In this document: piece by piece, positions 26,205 through 33,799 of the stretch | Layout: the number at the start of each line of letters is the position of its first letter | Numbering within the stretch: the stretch's first letter is position 1 | NCBI GenBank assembly: GCA_018884025.1 | Contig: JAHLFB010000022.1 | Location: 1-50,832 of the forward strand | Direction: 5' to 3' | Source of the DNA: Candidatus Phocaeicola faecipullorum | GTDB lineage: Bacteria; Bacteroidota; Bacteroidia; Bacteroidales; Bacteroidaceae | Length of the DNA: 50,832 nt | Made by a program: the position numbers and the translations under genes | Notes under the pieces: generated by a model | What the model saw: only the letters and a program-made list of their open reading frames with translations | Told to the model about the DNA's origin: nothing | The model's database searches: none

Positions 26205-26637
26205 TTACTGTTTTTTATCGTTTAAAGATTTGCGAAAAACAGGTAGTCGCTTTATTATATGTCCAATGGATATAAAGATAATTATGATACCTATTCTATA
26301 ATGCCATAAACCCAATGTAGAGTTTGGCCCATTTATACCAAGCAATAGGATACCTGTAACAGATAGTAGTAAAAATATGATAGACAAAGCAGCTGTAACC
26401 TTGCTTTTTCTACCTATTCCATTTTTTATGATTCCTTTATACCATACCCAGTGAGTTGTCACATGGAATATTATGGCAATAAGGAACAAAACACTACCCC
26501 AAATATGAAATTACAGCCCAATTATGCCAGACTTCATGACTGTTCCAATGTCCGGCTATATGCAACCCAAATCCTGAAACGGCAGACACAATAAATACAA
26601 CGATTAAAATCCAGTCAATCACAAAGATTCTTTTCAT
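26205..26637 (-). pseudogene. DUF4405 membrane protein (cytochrome b-like), frameshifted
   Basis: From ATG 26637 the minus strand reads a membrane protein opening MKRIFVIDWILIVVFIVSAV, with HIAGHW and WHNWAV, and then runs into a stop. In the next frame the expected continuation HIWGSVLFLIAIIFHVTTHW runs to the stop at 26205. One extra base near 26507-26513 (AATTT for an expected ATTT) explains the break. Restored, it is about 143 residues with four hydrophobic helices and several helix histidines, as in DUF4405/cytochrome b561-like proteins. Either it is decayed or it is a sequencing error. The neighbouring regulator gene is broken as well. Confidence 0.75.
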
Positions 26638-26714
26638 ACATTTTCAATTTTATTTTGTCGCAAATGTCGCTACTTTATTAGAAATGTACGATAACAATTG
26701 TAAAGAAATGGAAC

Positions 26715-27248
26715 TTAACGGCGATTCCTTATACGCGAGAGAGAAACTGGGGTGATGCCAAGATAGGAAGCTATATAATGTTGTGGAACTCGTTGAATGA
26801 CGTTGGGATATTCCCTCAACAGTTATTCATATCTCTGTTGTGGCGTATTTTTGATACGAGACAAAAACAGGTGTTGGTAGAAACTAAACCGCTCTATAAT
26901 TTTCTCTTCATATAACATTCTCAATGAAGGATTGCTTTCTATCTTCTTGTAGAAGTCTTCTTTTTTTATATACAAAACTTCGGACGGTTCAATGCTTTCC
27001 AATGAAAACTGGCTCGATACGCCTTTGTACAGGCTGTCAAATGAAGCCACGAAATCCCCCTCAAAGAAAAACTGGAAGGTTATATCCTTTCCTTCATTGT
27101 AAAAAAACAATCTCAGACAACCTTTGCGGATAAGGTATATCCTATCCGCGATTTTACCTTCTTCCAGCAATATAGTCTTAGGTGGAATAAACAAGGTTTC
27201 TACTGCATTATGATTAAAAATATGATTGATTAAATCGTCTTTTGCCAT
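26715..27248 (-). pseudogene. Crp/Fnr family regulator interrupted by a stop codon
   Basis: From ATG 27248 the frame encodes a cyclic-nucleotide-binding-type beta roll (FIPPKTILLEEGKIADRIYLIRKGCLRLFF) and the dimer helix, ending NTPQQRYE at TAA 26825-26823. The same frame continues beyond the stop with [20 protein letters not shown] and then [15 protein letters not shown], the recognition helix of Bacteroidetes Crp/Fnr regulators, to a second TAA at 26717-26715. One nonsense codon therefore removes the DNA-binding domain from a protein of normal length (177 codons). Read-through would restore it. A TAACTTTG box overlaps the start region, suggesting a nearly leaderless transcript. Confidence 0.85.
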
Positions 27249-27252
27249 AATG

Positions 27253-27260
27253 CAAAGTTA
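27253..27260 (-). promoter_or_regulatory. -7 box close to the Crp/Fnr start (TAACTTTG)
   Basis: TAACTTTG on the minus strand ends 4 bp before the ATG, so transcription would start at about the start codon. No -33 TTTG is seen. Confidence 0.4.
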
Positions 27261-27305
27261 TGAATAATTTTGCGAACATAACATAATTATAACTTTCATC
27301 TTTAA

Positions 27306-27923
27306 TTAAATGAAATTGGTTCTTAGCCTTGGTTCATATATAGGTTTTTCTATTCCTGCTTTCTTTCCGCTTTCAATACATTTCAGTAACCATGCCATAT
27401 TTTGCCCCAAGACTCTCATGGTTTGTAACCCTTCTCTGTCTTGATTAACATCATCAGGCGTAAAGCCATGTACAGAATTCCAATATTGAGATGATACAAT
27501 AGGCATGTTACAGATAGTAAAATATTGATTGAGCTGCTCAAAGGTTGCAGAAGCTCCACCTCGTCGGCAAGAAACCACAGACGCTCCGAGTTTACCAGCC
27601 ATGCGTTTCTCTGTAGCAAAAAATAATCTGTTCAAAAACGAAATCAGTTGACCTGTCGGTGCACTATAATAGACAGGGGAACCTATTATGATACCATCAA
27701 ATTCATCCAACCTCATCTGGATATCCTGTACGATATCTTTTTGGAAACAAAAACCTGTCTTCATGCAATTCATACAAGCAATACAACCAGAAACTGGCAT
27801 TTTACCCAAATAAAGCATTTCGGTTTCTATTCCATTCTGTTGTAACGTCGTTTCCACTTCGTGTAACGCTGTATAAGTGCAGCCCTTTTTATTAGGGCTG
27901 CCATTTATAAGTAATACTTTCAT
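27306..27923 (-). CDS. flavodoxin family / NADPH-dependent FMN reductase-like protein (205 aa)
   Basis: A 205-residue flavoprotein, probably an FMN-binding oxidoreductase. LINGSPNKKGCTYTAL is the phosphate loop, GCIACMNCMKTG near 46-57 a Cys-rich CxxCxxC loop as in iron-sulfur flavoproteins, and IIIGSPVYYSAPTGQL the isoalloxazine-contact strand. Third gene of an operon: it starts 6 bp after the other flavodoxin gene. Likely controlled by the HxlR regulator encoded divergently. Substrate (quinone, nitro compound or other electrophile) is inferred from that context only. Confidence 0.85.
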   Translation of the reverse strand: MKVLLINGSPNKKGCTYTALHEVETTLQQNGIETEMLYLGKMPVSGCIACMNCMKTGFCFQKDIVQDIQMRLDEFDGIIIGSPVYYSAPTGQLISFLNRLFFATEKRMAGKLGASVVSCRRGGASATFEQLNQYFTICNMPIVSSQYWNSVHGFTPDDVNQDREGLQTMRVLGQNMAWLLKCIESGKKAGIEKPIYEPRLRTNFI

Positions 27924-27929
27924 TTATTT

Positions 27930-28469
27930 TCAAAATTTATAAGCCAGTTCTGCCGATTGTTTACAGCCATCAGTATTCTTTATCTCTCCTTCATTCAGTA
28001 CACCTGGTATGAGCACTTCTCCTGCAAGTTTCCATTTCAACAAAGCTGCAGTCCTTTCCATAGAAATGCGAACACCATCCATGACGGTCGGATCATTTTC
28101 TTCACAGCATGTTATCAACCCCCATTTCTTTCCGGCAACTTCCTTTCCACCTACCACAAGTGAAAACATACAATCAATAACTCCTTTTACCTGAGCTGGT
28201 ATTGAATACCAATAAACGGGCATAGTAAAAACAATGGCATCGGAGTCAAGTATTGAAGATGCTATAATGTCAAATTCTTCATTAAAAGAACAGGCTTTAC
28301 CGGTCTTATAACAGGTCATACAAGCATGACAGCCTCCAATCTTCATAAATGCTGCATCGAAACGTTTTACTTCATGACCGCAATGTTCTGCCTCTTTTAT
28401 AAAAGCTTCTGTCATGGCGAAACTATTGCCATGTTTGCGTGGGCTTCCTGTAATAACTGTTATTTTCAT
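27930..28469 (-). CDS. flavodoxin family / NADPH-dependent FMN reductase-like protein (179 aa)
   Basis: A 179-residue relative of the next gene. TGSPRKHGNSFAM binds the FMN phosphate, GGCHACMTCYKTGKAC (about 45-60) is the Cys-rich loop, and FTMPVYWYSIPAQVKG the flavin strand. It lies 16 bp after the NTF2-like gene and 6 bp before the second flavodoxin. Two diverged flavodoxins in one HxlR-controlled operon suggest a small redox-stress module. Confidence 0.87.
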   Translation of the reverse strand: MKITVITGSPRKHGNSFAMTEAFIKEAEHCGHEVKRFDAAFMKIGGCHACMTCYKTGKACSFNEEFDIIASSILDSDAIVFTMPVYWYSIPAQVKGVIDCMFSLVVGGKEVAGKKWGLITCCEENDPTVMDGVRISMERTAALLKWKLAGEVLIPGVLNEGEIKNTDGCKQSAELAYKF

Positions 28470-28485
28470 TGTATATTTCCTCCCT

Positions 28486-28869
28486 TTATTTTTGGATAGT
28501 ATCTGAGTTCTGATTATATGCTTTTGCTACGCATTTCCATTTGTCATTTATCTTCAACAAAAGCAAATAATCTGTAAAATCAATTCTGCCGCCCCACTTT
28601 TCTTCCAATACCCGTACAACTGCTACTGTTTCTTCCACCGAAACGATGTCTATACGTGCCTTAAAGTCACTGCCTGCACTTACAGTGTCAACATTATGGT
28701 AGAATTGCTCAATGGAACCGTGTTCTAATTTGCCATCCAAATAACCGAATAAGACTGCTTCGTCAAGAAATAAATCTTTTGCATAGCTACTGTTTCCTTC
28801 TGCTACACTTTTAACAAATTTCATAGCAGCTTCTTCCACTGCTTTGTATTCTGCAATATTTGCTCTCAT
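28486..28869 (-). CDS. NTF2-like / lumazine-binding family protein
   Basis: A 127-residue cytoplasmic protein. EAAMKFVKSVAEGNSSYAKD, the central FLDEAVLFGYLDGKLEHGS and the C-terminal DFTDYLLLLKINDKWKCVAK match the putative lumazine-binding branch of the NTF2/SnoaL fold, a cone-shaped ligand pocket. First gene of the operon, 35 bp from the promoter -7 box. Ligand unknown. Confidence 0.8.
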   Translation of the reverse strand: MRANIAEYKAVEEAAMKFVKSVAEGNSSYAKDLFLDEAVLFGYLDGKLEHGSIEQFYHNVDTVSAGSDFKARIDIVSVEETVAVVRVLEEKWGGRIDFTDYLLLLKINDKWKCVAKAYNQNSDTIQK

Positions 28870-28903
28870 AATTCTGTGTTTTAAAGTGTTATTAATTCTC
28901 CTG

Positions 28904-28934
28904 CAAAGTTAGGCAGTAGCCTATTTTTATACAA
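28904..28934 (-). promoter_or_regulatory. promoter of the NTF2-flavodoxin operon
   Basis: On the minus strand TTG (28934-28932), a 20-bp spacer and TAACTTTG (28911-28904) form a good Bacteroidetes promoter. Confidence 0.7.
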
Positions 28935-28951
28935 GTAGCGTAAAATTATTC

Positions 28952-28977
28952 ATATACCGAAAATTTTTTCGGTATAT
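28952..28977. promoter_or_regulatory. palindromic operator for the HxlR regulator
   Basis: ATATACCGAAAA (28952-28963) is mirrored exactly by TTTTCGGTATAT (28966-28977) around TT: a perfect 12-bp dyad. It lies in the 156-bp gap between hxlR and the divergent redox operon, next to the -33 elements of both. HxlR proteins bind as dimers to such dyads. Confidence 0.75.
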
Positions 28978-29007
28978 TTATTCTTCAATATATTATTAGT
29001 AATTTTA
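28977..29007 (+). promoter_or_regulatory. probable hxlR promoter
   Basis: TTTA at 28977-28980, a 19-bp spacer and TAATTTTA at 29000-29007 are each one base off consensus. The -33 touches the palindrome, so self-repression is likely. Confidence 0.45.
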
Positions 29008-29025
29008 CCACAAAAACAAACTTAT

Positions 29026-29373
29026 ATGTACGAACGGAAAATACCTATAGACTTAGACTGTCCATTACGATTAACCATGAGCCTTATAGACTCTAAATGG
29101 AAATCGTGTATATTGGATGAATTGCGTTATCGGCCAATGCGTCCCAGCGAGCTTCATAAGGCATTACCAGAAGCCACTCCAAGAGTGCTGGACATACAAT
29201 TAAAAGAATTGGTAGAAGATGGTTTGGTAAAGAAAGCCATATATCCCGAACTTCCACCTCGCTCGGAATATTCAATCACATCTCTTGGACTGACACTTAT
29301 TCCAATTATAGATGCTATGCTTGAATGGGGAAGGAAAAATAAGGATTTATTTGAAAAAAAATATAGAAGATAA
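29026..29373 (+). CDS. HxlR family winged-helix regulator
   Basis: A 115-residue regulator. The family's conserved N-terminal Cys is present (Cys12 in DLDCPLRLTM), followed by LIDSKWKSCILDELRYRPMR, the recognition part RPSELHKALPEATPRVLDIQ and the wing ending SEYSITSLGLTLIPII. HxlR proteins often sense aldehydes, quinones or disulfide stress through this Cys. Divergent from the NTF2/flavodoxin operon with a perfect dyad between, so it most likely controls that operon and itself. Confidence 0.92.
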   Translation: MYERKIPIDLDCPLRLTMSLIDSKWKSCILDELRYRPMRPSELHKALPEATPRVLDIQLKELVEDGLVKKAIYPELPPRSEYSITSLGLTLIPIIDAMLEWGRKNKDLFEKKYRR

Positions 29374-29551
29374 GTTCTTTCTGTCTAACGACAAATACTG
29401 AGTGAATAATATTATTTGTAATTGTATAAAGTTCCTACAATTATATTGTCACCGTTAATACCAACTTATCAGAAGTTGACAGGCCCGAATTGCTGAAGAA
29501 TACTATATAACGTTTAGAAGGGAAAAGATTTTACTGAATATGCAATTCCCT

Positions 29552-29566
29552 ATTTTTCGTTTCAAG
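29552..29566. repeat. 15-bp direct repeat, right copy
   Basis: ATTTTTCGTTTCAAG, identical to 26158-26172, 3.4 kb apart. Together they frame the pseudogene/flavodoxin/HxlR block. Confidence 0.45.
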
Positions 29567-29652
29567 TATAAGTTTTTCTATCCCTGAATCCTTTTATAAG
29601 CATATTTCCACAAAAAAACAGCTCTATTATTACCAAGTAACACATATTTGCT

Positions 29653-29660
29653 TATTTTTG
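29653..29660 (+). promoter_or_regulatory. -7 box of the EFR1-EamA-beta-lactamase operon (TATTTTTG)
   Basis: TATTTTTG matches TAnnTTTG and would give a leader of about 30 nt. No -33 TTTG is seen at normal spacing. Confidence 0.45.
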
Positions 29661-29696
29661 TAAATCAAAATAAGACAATATTCAAAAGACAAATTT

Positions 29697-30479
29697 ATGA
29701 ACGACATGATAAAATCCGTAAATCTGATTTATTATTCGCCAACAGGAACTTCCAGGAAAATTGCCCGTGCCATTGGCGATGGATTGAAGGTGAACAATCT
29801 TACAGAATCGGATATTACTTTTGGAAACAATAATATAGAAAGTTTTTCCAAAGATTCCCTTACTGTTTTCGTATCTCCGGTTTACGGCGGACGCATTCCT
29901 CCTATATTTTTTGAACGTTTGGGCACATTAAACGGTAATGGTGCTATGTGCGTAGTAGTTGTGGTATATGGAAACAGACATTACGACGATGCACTGCTGG
30001 AGCTTAAAAATGAAATATCCAAACGTGGCTTCCTACCTATGGCAGCAGCAACATTTATAGGCGAACACAGTTTCAGCAAAAAAGAAATGCCTATAGCAGC
30101 AGGAAGGCCTGACCATTATGATATAGGTATGGCAGAACATTTCGGTAAAGAGGTTATGGATAAAATAACATCCGTATCCAATCCTGGAGAATTGTCTGTA
30201 CCTGGAAACTATCCTTACAAAGAAATAAAGCCTAAACAGTCTGTCGCTCCTACAAGTACGGAAAACTGCTGTTCATGCGGAATGTGCATAGAATCATGTC
30301 CTACACACGCCATATATACTGATGAATCGGGAGAGATAAAAACAGATGTTGACAAATGTACACTGTGCTGCGCATGCGTCAAGATATGTCCTAACGAGGC
30401 AAGGGTATTCGATTCACCGTTTACCAAATTCCTTTACGAGAATTTCAGCGAAAGGAAGAATCCCGAATTTTATTTTTAA
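29697..30479 (+). CDS. EFR1 family ferredoxin (flavodoxin-like plus 2[4Fe-4S])
   Basis: A 260-residue electron-transfer protein. The N-terminal flavodoxin-like part has YYSPTGTSRKIARAI (12-26) and SPVYGGRIP (60-68). The C-terminal ferredoxin has two CxxCxxCxxxCP clusters: Cys191/194/197/201 and Cys221/224/227/231. It probably moves low-potential electrons in the cytoplasm; the partner is unknown. ATG at 29697 fits the -7 box, and another ATG four codons on is possible. First gene of an operon with a transporter and a beta-lactamase, 29 bp upstream of the transporter. Confidence 0.88.
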   Translation: MNDMIKSVNLIYYSPTGTSRKIARAIGDGLKVNNLTESDITFGNNNIESFSKDSLTVFVSPVYGGRIPPIFFERLGTLNGNGAMCVVVVVYGNRHYDDALLELKNEISKRGFLPMAAATFIGEHSFSKKEMPIAAGRPDHYDIGMAEHFGKEVMDKITSVSNPGELSVPGNYPYKEIKPKQSVAPTSTENCCSCGMCIESCPTHAIYTDESGEIKTDVDKCTLCCACVKICPNEARVFDSPFTKFLYENFSERKNPEFYF

Positions 30480-30508
30480 TCCCGATAAACCAGACAACAG
30501 GTTACACA

Positions 30509-31405
30509 ATGAATAATATAGTAAAAGAATGTGGTACTTTCAGGTTCCACATTCTTGCTTTATGTATAGTTTTTATCTGGGCTGTCACTTTCATATCAAC
30601 CAAAGAACTGCTGATGGTCGGACTATCGCCATCTGATATTCTGTTTTACAGATTCATATTGGCATATATAGGACTATGTATATGCAGCCATCCGTTTGTA
30701 CCTGTAGCAAAAAGTCTAAAAGATGAAGCCTTGCTTTTCATGTGCGGCCTTTTCGGAGGAACGCTATATTTTATAACCGAAAATACTGCTTTGGAGTTTA
30801 CTCTGGTATCGAATGTGGCACTCATATGCAGCACAACCCCTCTAATAACGCTTCTGTTTCAAGCCATAATTGACAGGAAAAAGCCCAAGGCAGGAGTAAT
30901 AGCAGGTTCACTGTTTTCACTGTTTGGTGTGGCAGCAGTAATATTCAACACAAATTTCATTATCAGGATAAACCCTATCGGAGACCTTCTTTGTCTGGCA
31001 TCGGCCACTTCATGGACACTATATACACTGATAATAAAAAGACTCAGCAGACGATATACCGCATTATTCATAACAAGAAAGACTTTCTTTTATGGCATCA
31101 TAACACTGATTCCCATACTTTGCAGTAAAGGAATAACCACATCAAAGGATATACTGTTTACATTTCCGGTTATGTCGCGCATATTATTTCTGGTACTGAT
31201 AGCTTCATTCGCATGTTTCATGTTGTGGAACGTATGTCTCAAGAAACTAAATACAGTGGTAGTATCAAACTACATATATCTAATGCCGGTCATCTCAATA
31301 CTCGCATCAAACTTACTTTTGGGCGAATCGCTGAATTACATGATAATCATAGGAACGGCGTTCGTACTTTCAGGAATGTTTATTGCAGGACACTCAAAAC
31401 AATAA
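30509..31405 (+). CDS. EamA/DMT family transporter
   Basis: A 298-residue inner-membrane protein with ten hydrophobic helices in two EamA repeats (about 10-145 and 155-295). FIWAVTFISTKELLMVGLSP begins the first repeat, ENTALEFTLVSNVALICSTTPLI is the family's conserved helix pair, and the second half echoes it (SNYIYLMPVISILASNLLLGE). Such transporters export metabolites or amino acids. Substrate unknown. It lies 24 bp before the beta-lactamase gene. Confidence 0.9.
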   Translation: MNNIVKECGTFRFHILALCIVFIWAVTFISTKELLMVGLSPSDILFYRFILAYIGLCICSHPFVPVAKSLKDEALLFMCGLFGGTLYFITENTALEFTLVSNVALICSTTPLITLLFQAIIDRKKPKAGVIAGSLFSLFGVAAVIFNTNFIIRINPIGDLLCLASATSWTLYTLIIKRLSRRYTALFITRKTFFYGIITLIPILCSKGITTSKDILFTFPVMSRILFLVLIASFACFMLWNVCLKKLNTVVVSNYIYLMPVISILASNLLLGESLNYMIIIGTAFVLSGMFIAGHSKQ

Positions 31406-31429
31406 TCAATAATTTTATCAACTACATAT

Positions 31430-32329
31430 ATGAGATACTTCAATCATAAAAACATAGCCGTATTACTTTTTTCAGTATTTGCTATATTTATATCGTGTAC
31501 AGACTCCAGCCTTGAAAGCAAAATCCAAGACTACACAAAAGGCATAAAAGCAGAAATAGGTGTAGCAGTTATTATAGACGGGAAAGATACATTGACCGTC
31601 AATAATGACAACCGATATCCACTGATGAGTGTATTCAAGCTGCATCAGGCTTTGTCTGTAGGCAACAGGCTAAACGCTCAAAGCATCACACCGGAGAAGA
31701 ATATTTTTGTCACAAAAGATGATTTGAAGGAAAATACTTACAGTCCATTGCGGGACAAATATCTAGACGGGGAAATAAATATCAGCATAGACAAACTGTT
31801 GGACTACACGCTAAAACTGAGCGACAACAATGCGTGCGATATTTTATTCAAGTATATATCCGATACGAAAGAGACCGACAATTATATCAGAGGATTGGGA
31901 ATTGAAGAGTTTTCCATCTCCCAGACAGAAGATGACATGCACAAAGACCTAAAAAACAGCTATAAAAACTGGAGCACTCCACTGGAGATGTCAAGACTTA
32001 TGGAAATATTGTTCACAAAAGACATGAACATAGGCAATTACCAGAATATCATCAAAGAAAAACTATTGTCATGCCGTACCGGTGAAAACAGACTCCCCTA
32101 CCCGCTAAAAGGAACAAAAGCCCAGATTGCGCACAAGACCGGAACCGGCGACACTAACGAAGACGGAGCGATAATAGGAATAAACGATGCCGGCTACGTA
32201 TTATTACCCGACGGAAGAAGGTATGCCATTACCGTTTTCGTAAAAGATTCATACGAGACTTTTGAAAGAACAGAACAGGTAATTGCCGATATTTCACAAA
32301 TGGTTTATGACTATATGATTTCAAGATAA
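31430..32329 (+). CDS. class A beta-lactamase, subclass A2-like
   Basis: A 299-residue serine beta-lactamase. Catalytic motifs are intact: Ser67-x-x-Lys70 (SVFK), Ser131-Asp-Asn (SDN), Glu167 in QTEDDMHKD (omega-loop position), and Lys236-Thr-Gly (KTGTG). The omega region and the STPLEMSRLM helix match the A2 branch found in Bacteroidetes (CblA/CfxA/CepA/PER relatives). The leader ends ISC at Cys23, so the enzyme is probably a lipoprotein facing the periplasm. Last gene of the EFR1-EamA operon, without mobile-element sequences beside it, which suggests a resident chromosomal gene. Whether it gives clinically relevant cephalosporin resistance cannot be read. Confidence 0.93.
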   Translation: MRYFNHKNIAVLLFSVFAIFISCTDSSLESKIQDYTKGIKAEIGVAVIIDGKDTLTVNNDNRYPLMSVFKLHQALSVGNRLNAQSITPEKNIFVTKDDLKENTYSPLRDKYLDGEINISIDKLLDYTLKLSDNNACDILFKYISDTKETDNYIRGLGIEEFSISQTEDDMHKDLKNSYKNWSTPLEMSRLMEILFTKDMNIGNYQNIIKEKLLSCRTGENRLPYPLKGTKAQIAHKTGTGDTNEDGAIIGINDAGYVLLPDGRRYAITVFVKDSYETFERTEQVIADISQMVYDYMISR

Positions 32330-32363
32330 TCATATACCACAAAAAAACGCTTCGTCGTTTAAC

Positions 32364-32407
32364 AAAAAACGCCCCGTCGTTTCAATCGAAATGACGGGGC
32401 GTTTTTT
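32364..32407. terminator. bidirectional terminator between the beta-lactamase gene and rpsO
   Basis: AAAAAACGCCCCGTC pairs exactly with GACGGGGCGTTTTTT (15 bp), with a further GTTTC/GAAAT pairing inside. An imperfect copy of the left arm precedes it at 32341-32360. Confidence 0.9.
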
Positions 32408-32429
32408 AAAACCGTGCAGCAAGTAATAA

Positions 32430-32699
32430 TTACTTACGCAAGCCAAGCTCTTTAACGATAGCACGATATCTTTCGATGTCGCGATCCTTAAGGTAGTTAA
32501 GTAAAGCACGACGCTTACCTACCAAAGTTGTAAGAGCTCTTTCAGTACTATAATCTTTTCTGTTGAGCTTCATGTGCTCAGTCAGGCGAGAAATACGGTA
32601 TGAAAACAATGCTATCTGCGATTCAGCTGATCCAGTATCAGTGTTAGACTTTCCGTACTTTTCAAAGATTTCTTGTTTTTTAGCTGCGTCTAAATACAT
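32430..32699 (-). CDS. rpsO: 30S ribosomal protein S15
   Basis: 89 residues, the standard S15 length. Conserved features: NTDTGSAESQIALFSYRI, then LTEHMKLNRKDYSTERAL with the HxKxxxKDYSxxR rRNA-binding motif, and LVGKRRALLNYLK. Cytoplasmic, binds 16S rRNA early in 30S assembly. Monocistronic here, with a strong promoter upstream and a terminator downstream. Confidence 0.98.
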   Translation of the reverse strand: MYLDAAKKQEIFEKYGKSNTDTGSAESQIALFSYRISRLTEHMKLNRKDYSTERALTTLVGKRRALLNYLKDRDIERYRAIVKELGLRK

Positions 32700-32742
32700 A
32701 ATTTTGACTGTTTTTAAAATGTATAAATTTGATTTGCGGGTG

Positions 32743-32774
32743 CAAAGATACTAACAATCTTTATATTAGACAAA
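32743..32774 (-). promoter_or_regulatory. rpsO promoter
   Basis: On the minus strand TTTG (32774-32771), a 20-bp spacer and TATCTTTG (32750-32743). The leader is about 37 nt. Confidence 0.75.
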
Positions 32775-32881
32775 ATATCAAACACTTTTTTTCCTCCTTC
32801 CGGATAAAATGTCTGCTTTTGTCCGGCCAATATTAAAATATTTCAATACCTTTACGATTATTTTCTTAACAAGCATCCATC

Positions 32882-33682
32882 ATGTACAAACTCATAGCAA
32901 GCATACTGATAGTAATATTGCCGATATTAAATATACATGCGCAAGTCCATCCGTCGGATTATAACGATTCAATACAGACTTCCCGGTCTGAATCCGGTAC
33001 AGAAAACGAATTTAAGTTCAATGCCAGACAACTAATAGCACCTGGCATACTTATAGCGGCAGGTTCTTTTGGGGTATGCAACAAAGGATGGTTTCACAAG
33101 AACATAAACCTGAAGGTTAGAGACGGATTGCAGGATTGGCGCGGAGACAAAAGATTCACAGCTGACGACTATATACAATACCTGCCTCTGGTAGCCCACC
33201 TTGGCCTGAGCGCATGCGGAGTAAAAGCAAAAACAACTTATAAAGAACGTATAGCGGTAATAGCCACATCGTATATCGCACTTGGCATAATGGTAAACGG
33301 CACTAAATATACTGTCAAGAAATTACGCCCGGACGGTTCAAAAAGGAATTCATTCGTATCAGGACATACCGCAACCGTATTCATGGGAGCCGAGCTCGTA
33401 AGAACAGAATATAAGGATGCATCTCCATGGTATGGCATCGGAGCATACACCATTGCGACAGGAGTAGGTTTCCTCAGGCTATACAACAACCGTCATTGGG
33501 TGAGCGATGTTATAGCCGGAGCCGGAGTGGGAATACTCAGCGCACGTATCGGATATTGGCTGCTACCGTTTGAAAGAAAGTTGTTCGGATGGGATAATAA
33601 AGAAGACCGTACGCTGGTAGCCGTTCCTTATTACCAGCCTGACACAAAATCTTTGGGAGCGTCATTCAGTATGGTTTTCTAA
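32882..33682 (+). CDS. PAP2 superfamily phosphatase
   Basis: A 266-residue membrane-associated phosphatase. Signal peptide 1-20. All three PAP2 motifs are present: Lys142-x6-Arg149-Pro150 (KYTVKKLRP), Ser160-Gly-His162 (SGHT), and Arg199-x5-His205-x3-Asp209. Such enzymes dephosphorylate lipid phosphates (undecaprenyl pyrophosphate, lipid A or phosphatidylglycerol phosphate) on the periplasmic side. The lipid is unknown. TACCTTTA at 32847-32854 may be its -7 box. Confidence 0.92.
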   Translation: MYKLIASILIVILPILNIHAQVHPSDYNDSIQTSRSESGTENEFKFNARQLIAPGILIAAGSFGVCNKGWFHKNINLKVRDGLQDWRGDKRFTADDYIQYLPLVAHLGLSACGVKAKTTYKERIAVIATSYIALGIMVNGTKYTVKKLRPDGSKRNSFVSGHTATVFMGAELVRTEYKDASPWYGIGAYTIATGVGFLRLYNNRHWVSDVIAGAGVGILSARIGYWLLPFERKLFGWDNKEDRTLVAVPYYQPDTKSLGASFSMVF

Positions 33683-33767
33683 AAAACAAATGCCATATTG
33701 AACAATATTCACTTCTAAAAAATATAAAAACCATAACGCATTATACCTGTCTTTCAATGAAAAATAG

Positions 33768-33775
33768 TAAATTTG
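33768..33775 (+). promoter_or_regulatory. -7 box of typA (TAAATTTG)
   Basis: TAAATTTG matches TAnnTTTG. Transcription would start near 33782, so the in-frame TTG at 33773 cannot be the start codon. ATG 33800 is used. Confidence 0.6.
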
Positions 33776-33799
33776 CAGCCAATAATATATAGGTATAGT

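Larger units (their letters stand above)
29374..29696. other. gene-free stretch with a possible gene relic
   Basis: No intact gene. Between about 29450 and 29570 the plus strand reads short protein-like pieces (NLSEVDRPELLKNT, then RLEGKRF, and in another frame TEYAIPYFSFQV before a stop), as a decayed C-terminus might. The right 15-bp repeat lies inside this segment, and a -7 box for the next operon follows. Confidence 0.3.

Noticed and set aside
31430-32329. Beta-lactamase on a recent mobile element
   Set aside because: No insertion sequence, transposase or terminal repeat flanks it, and it sits tightly inside an operon.
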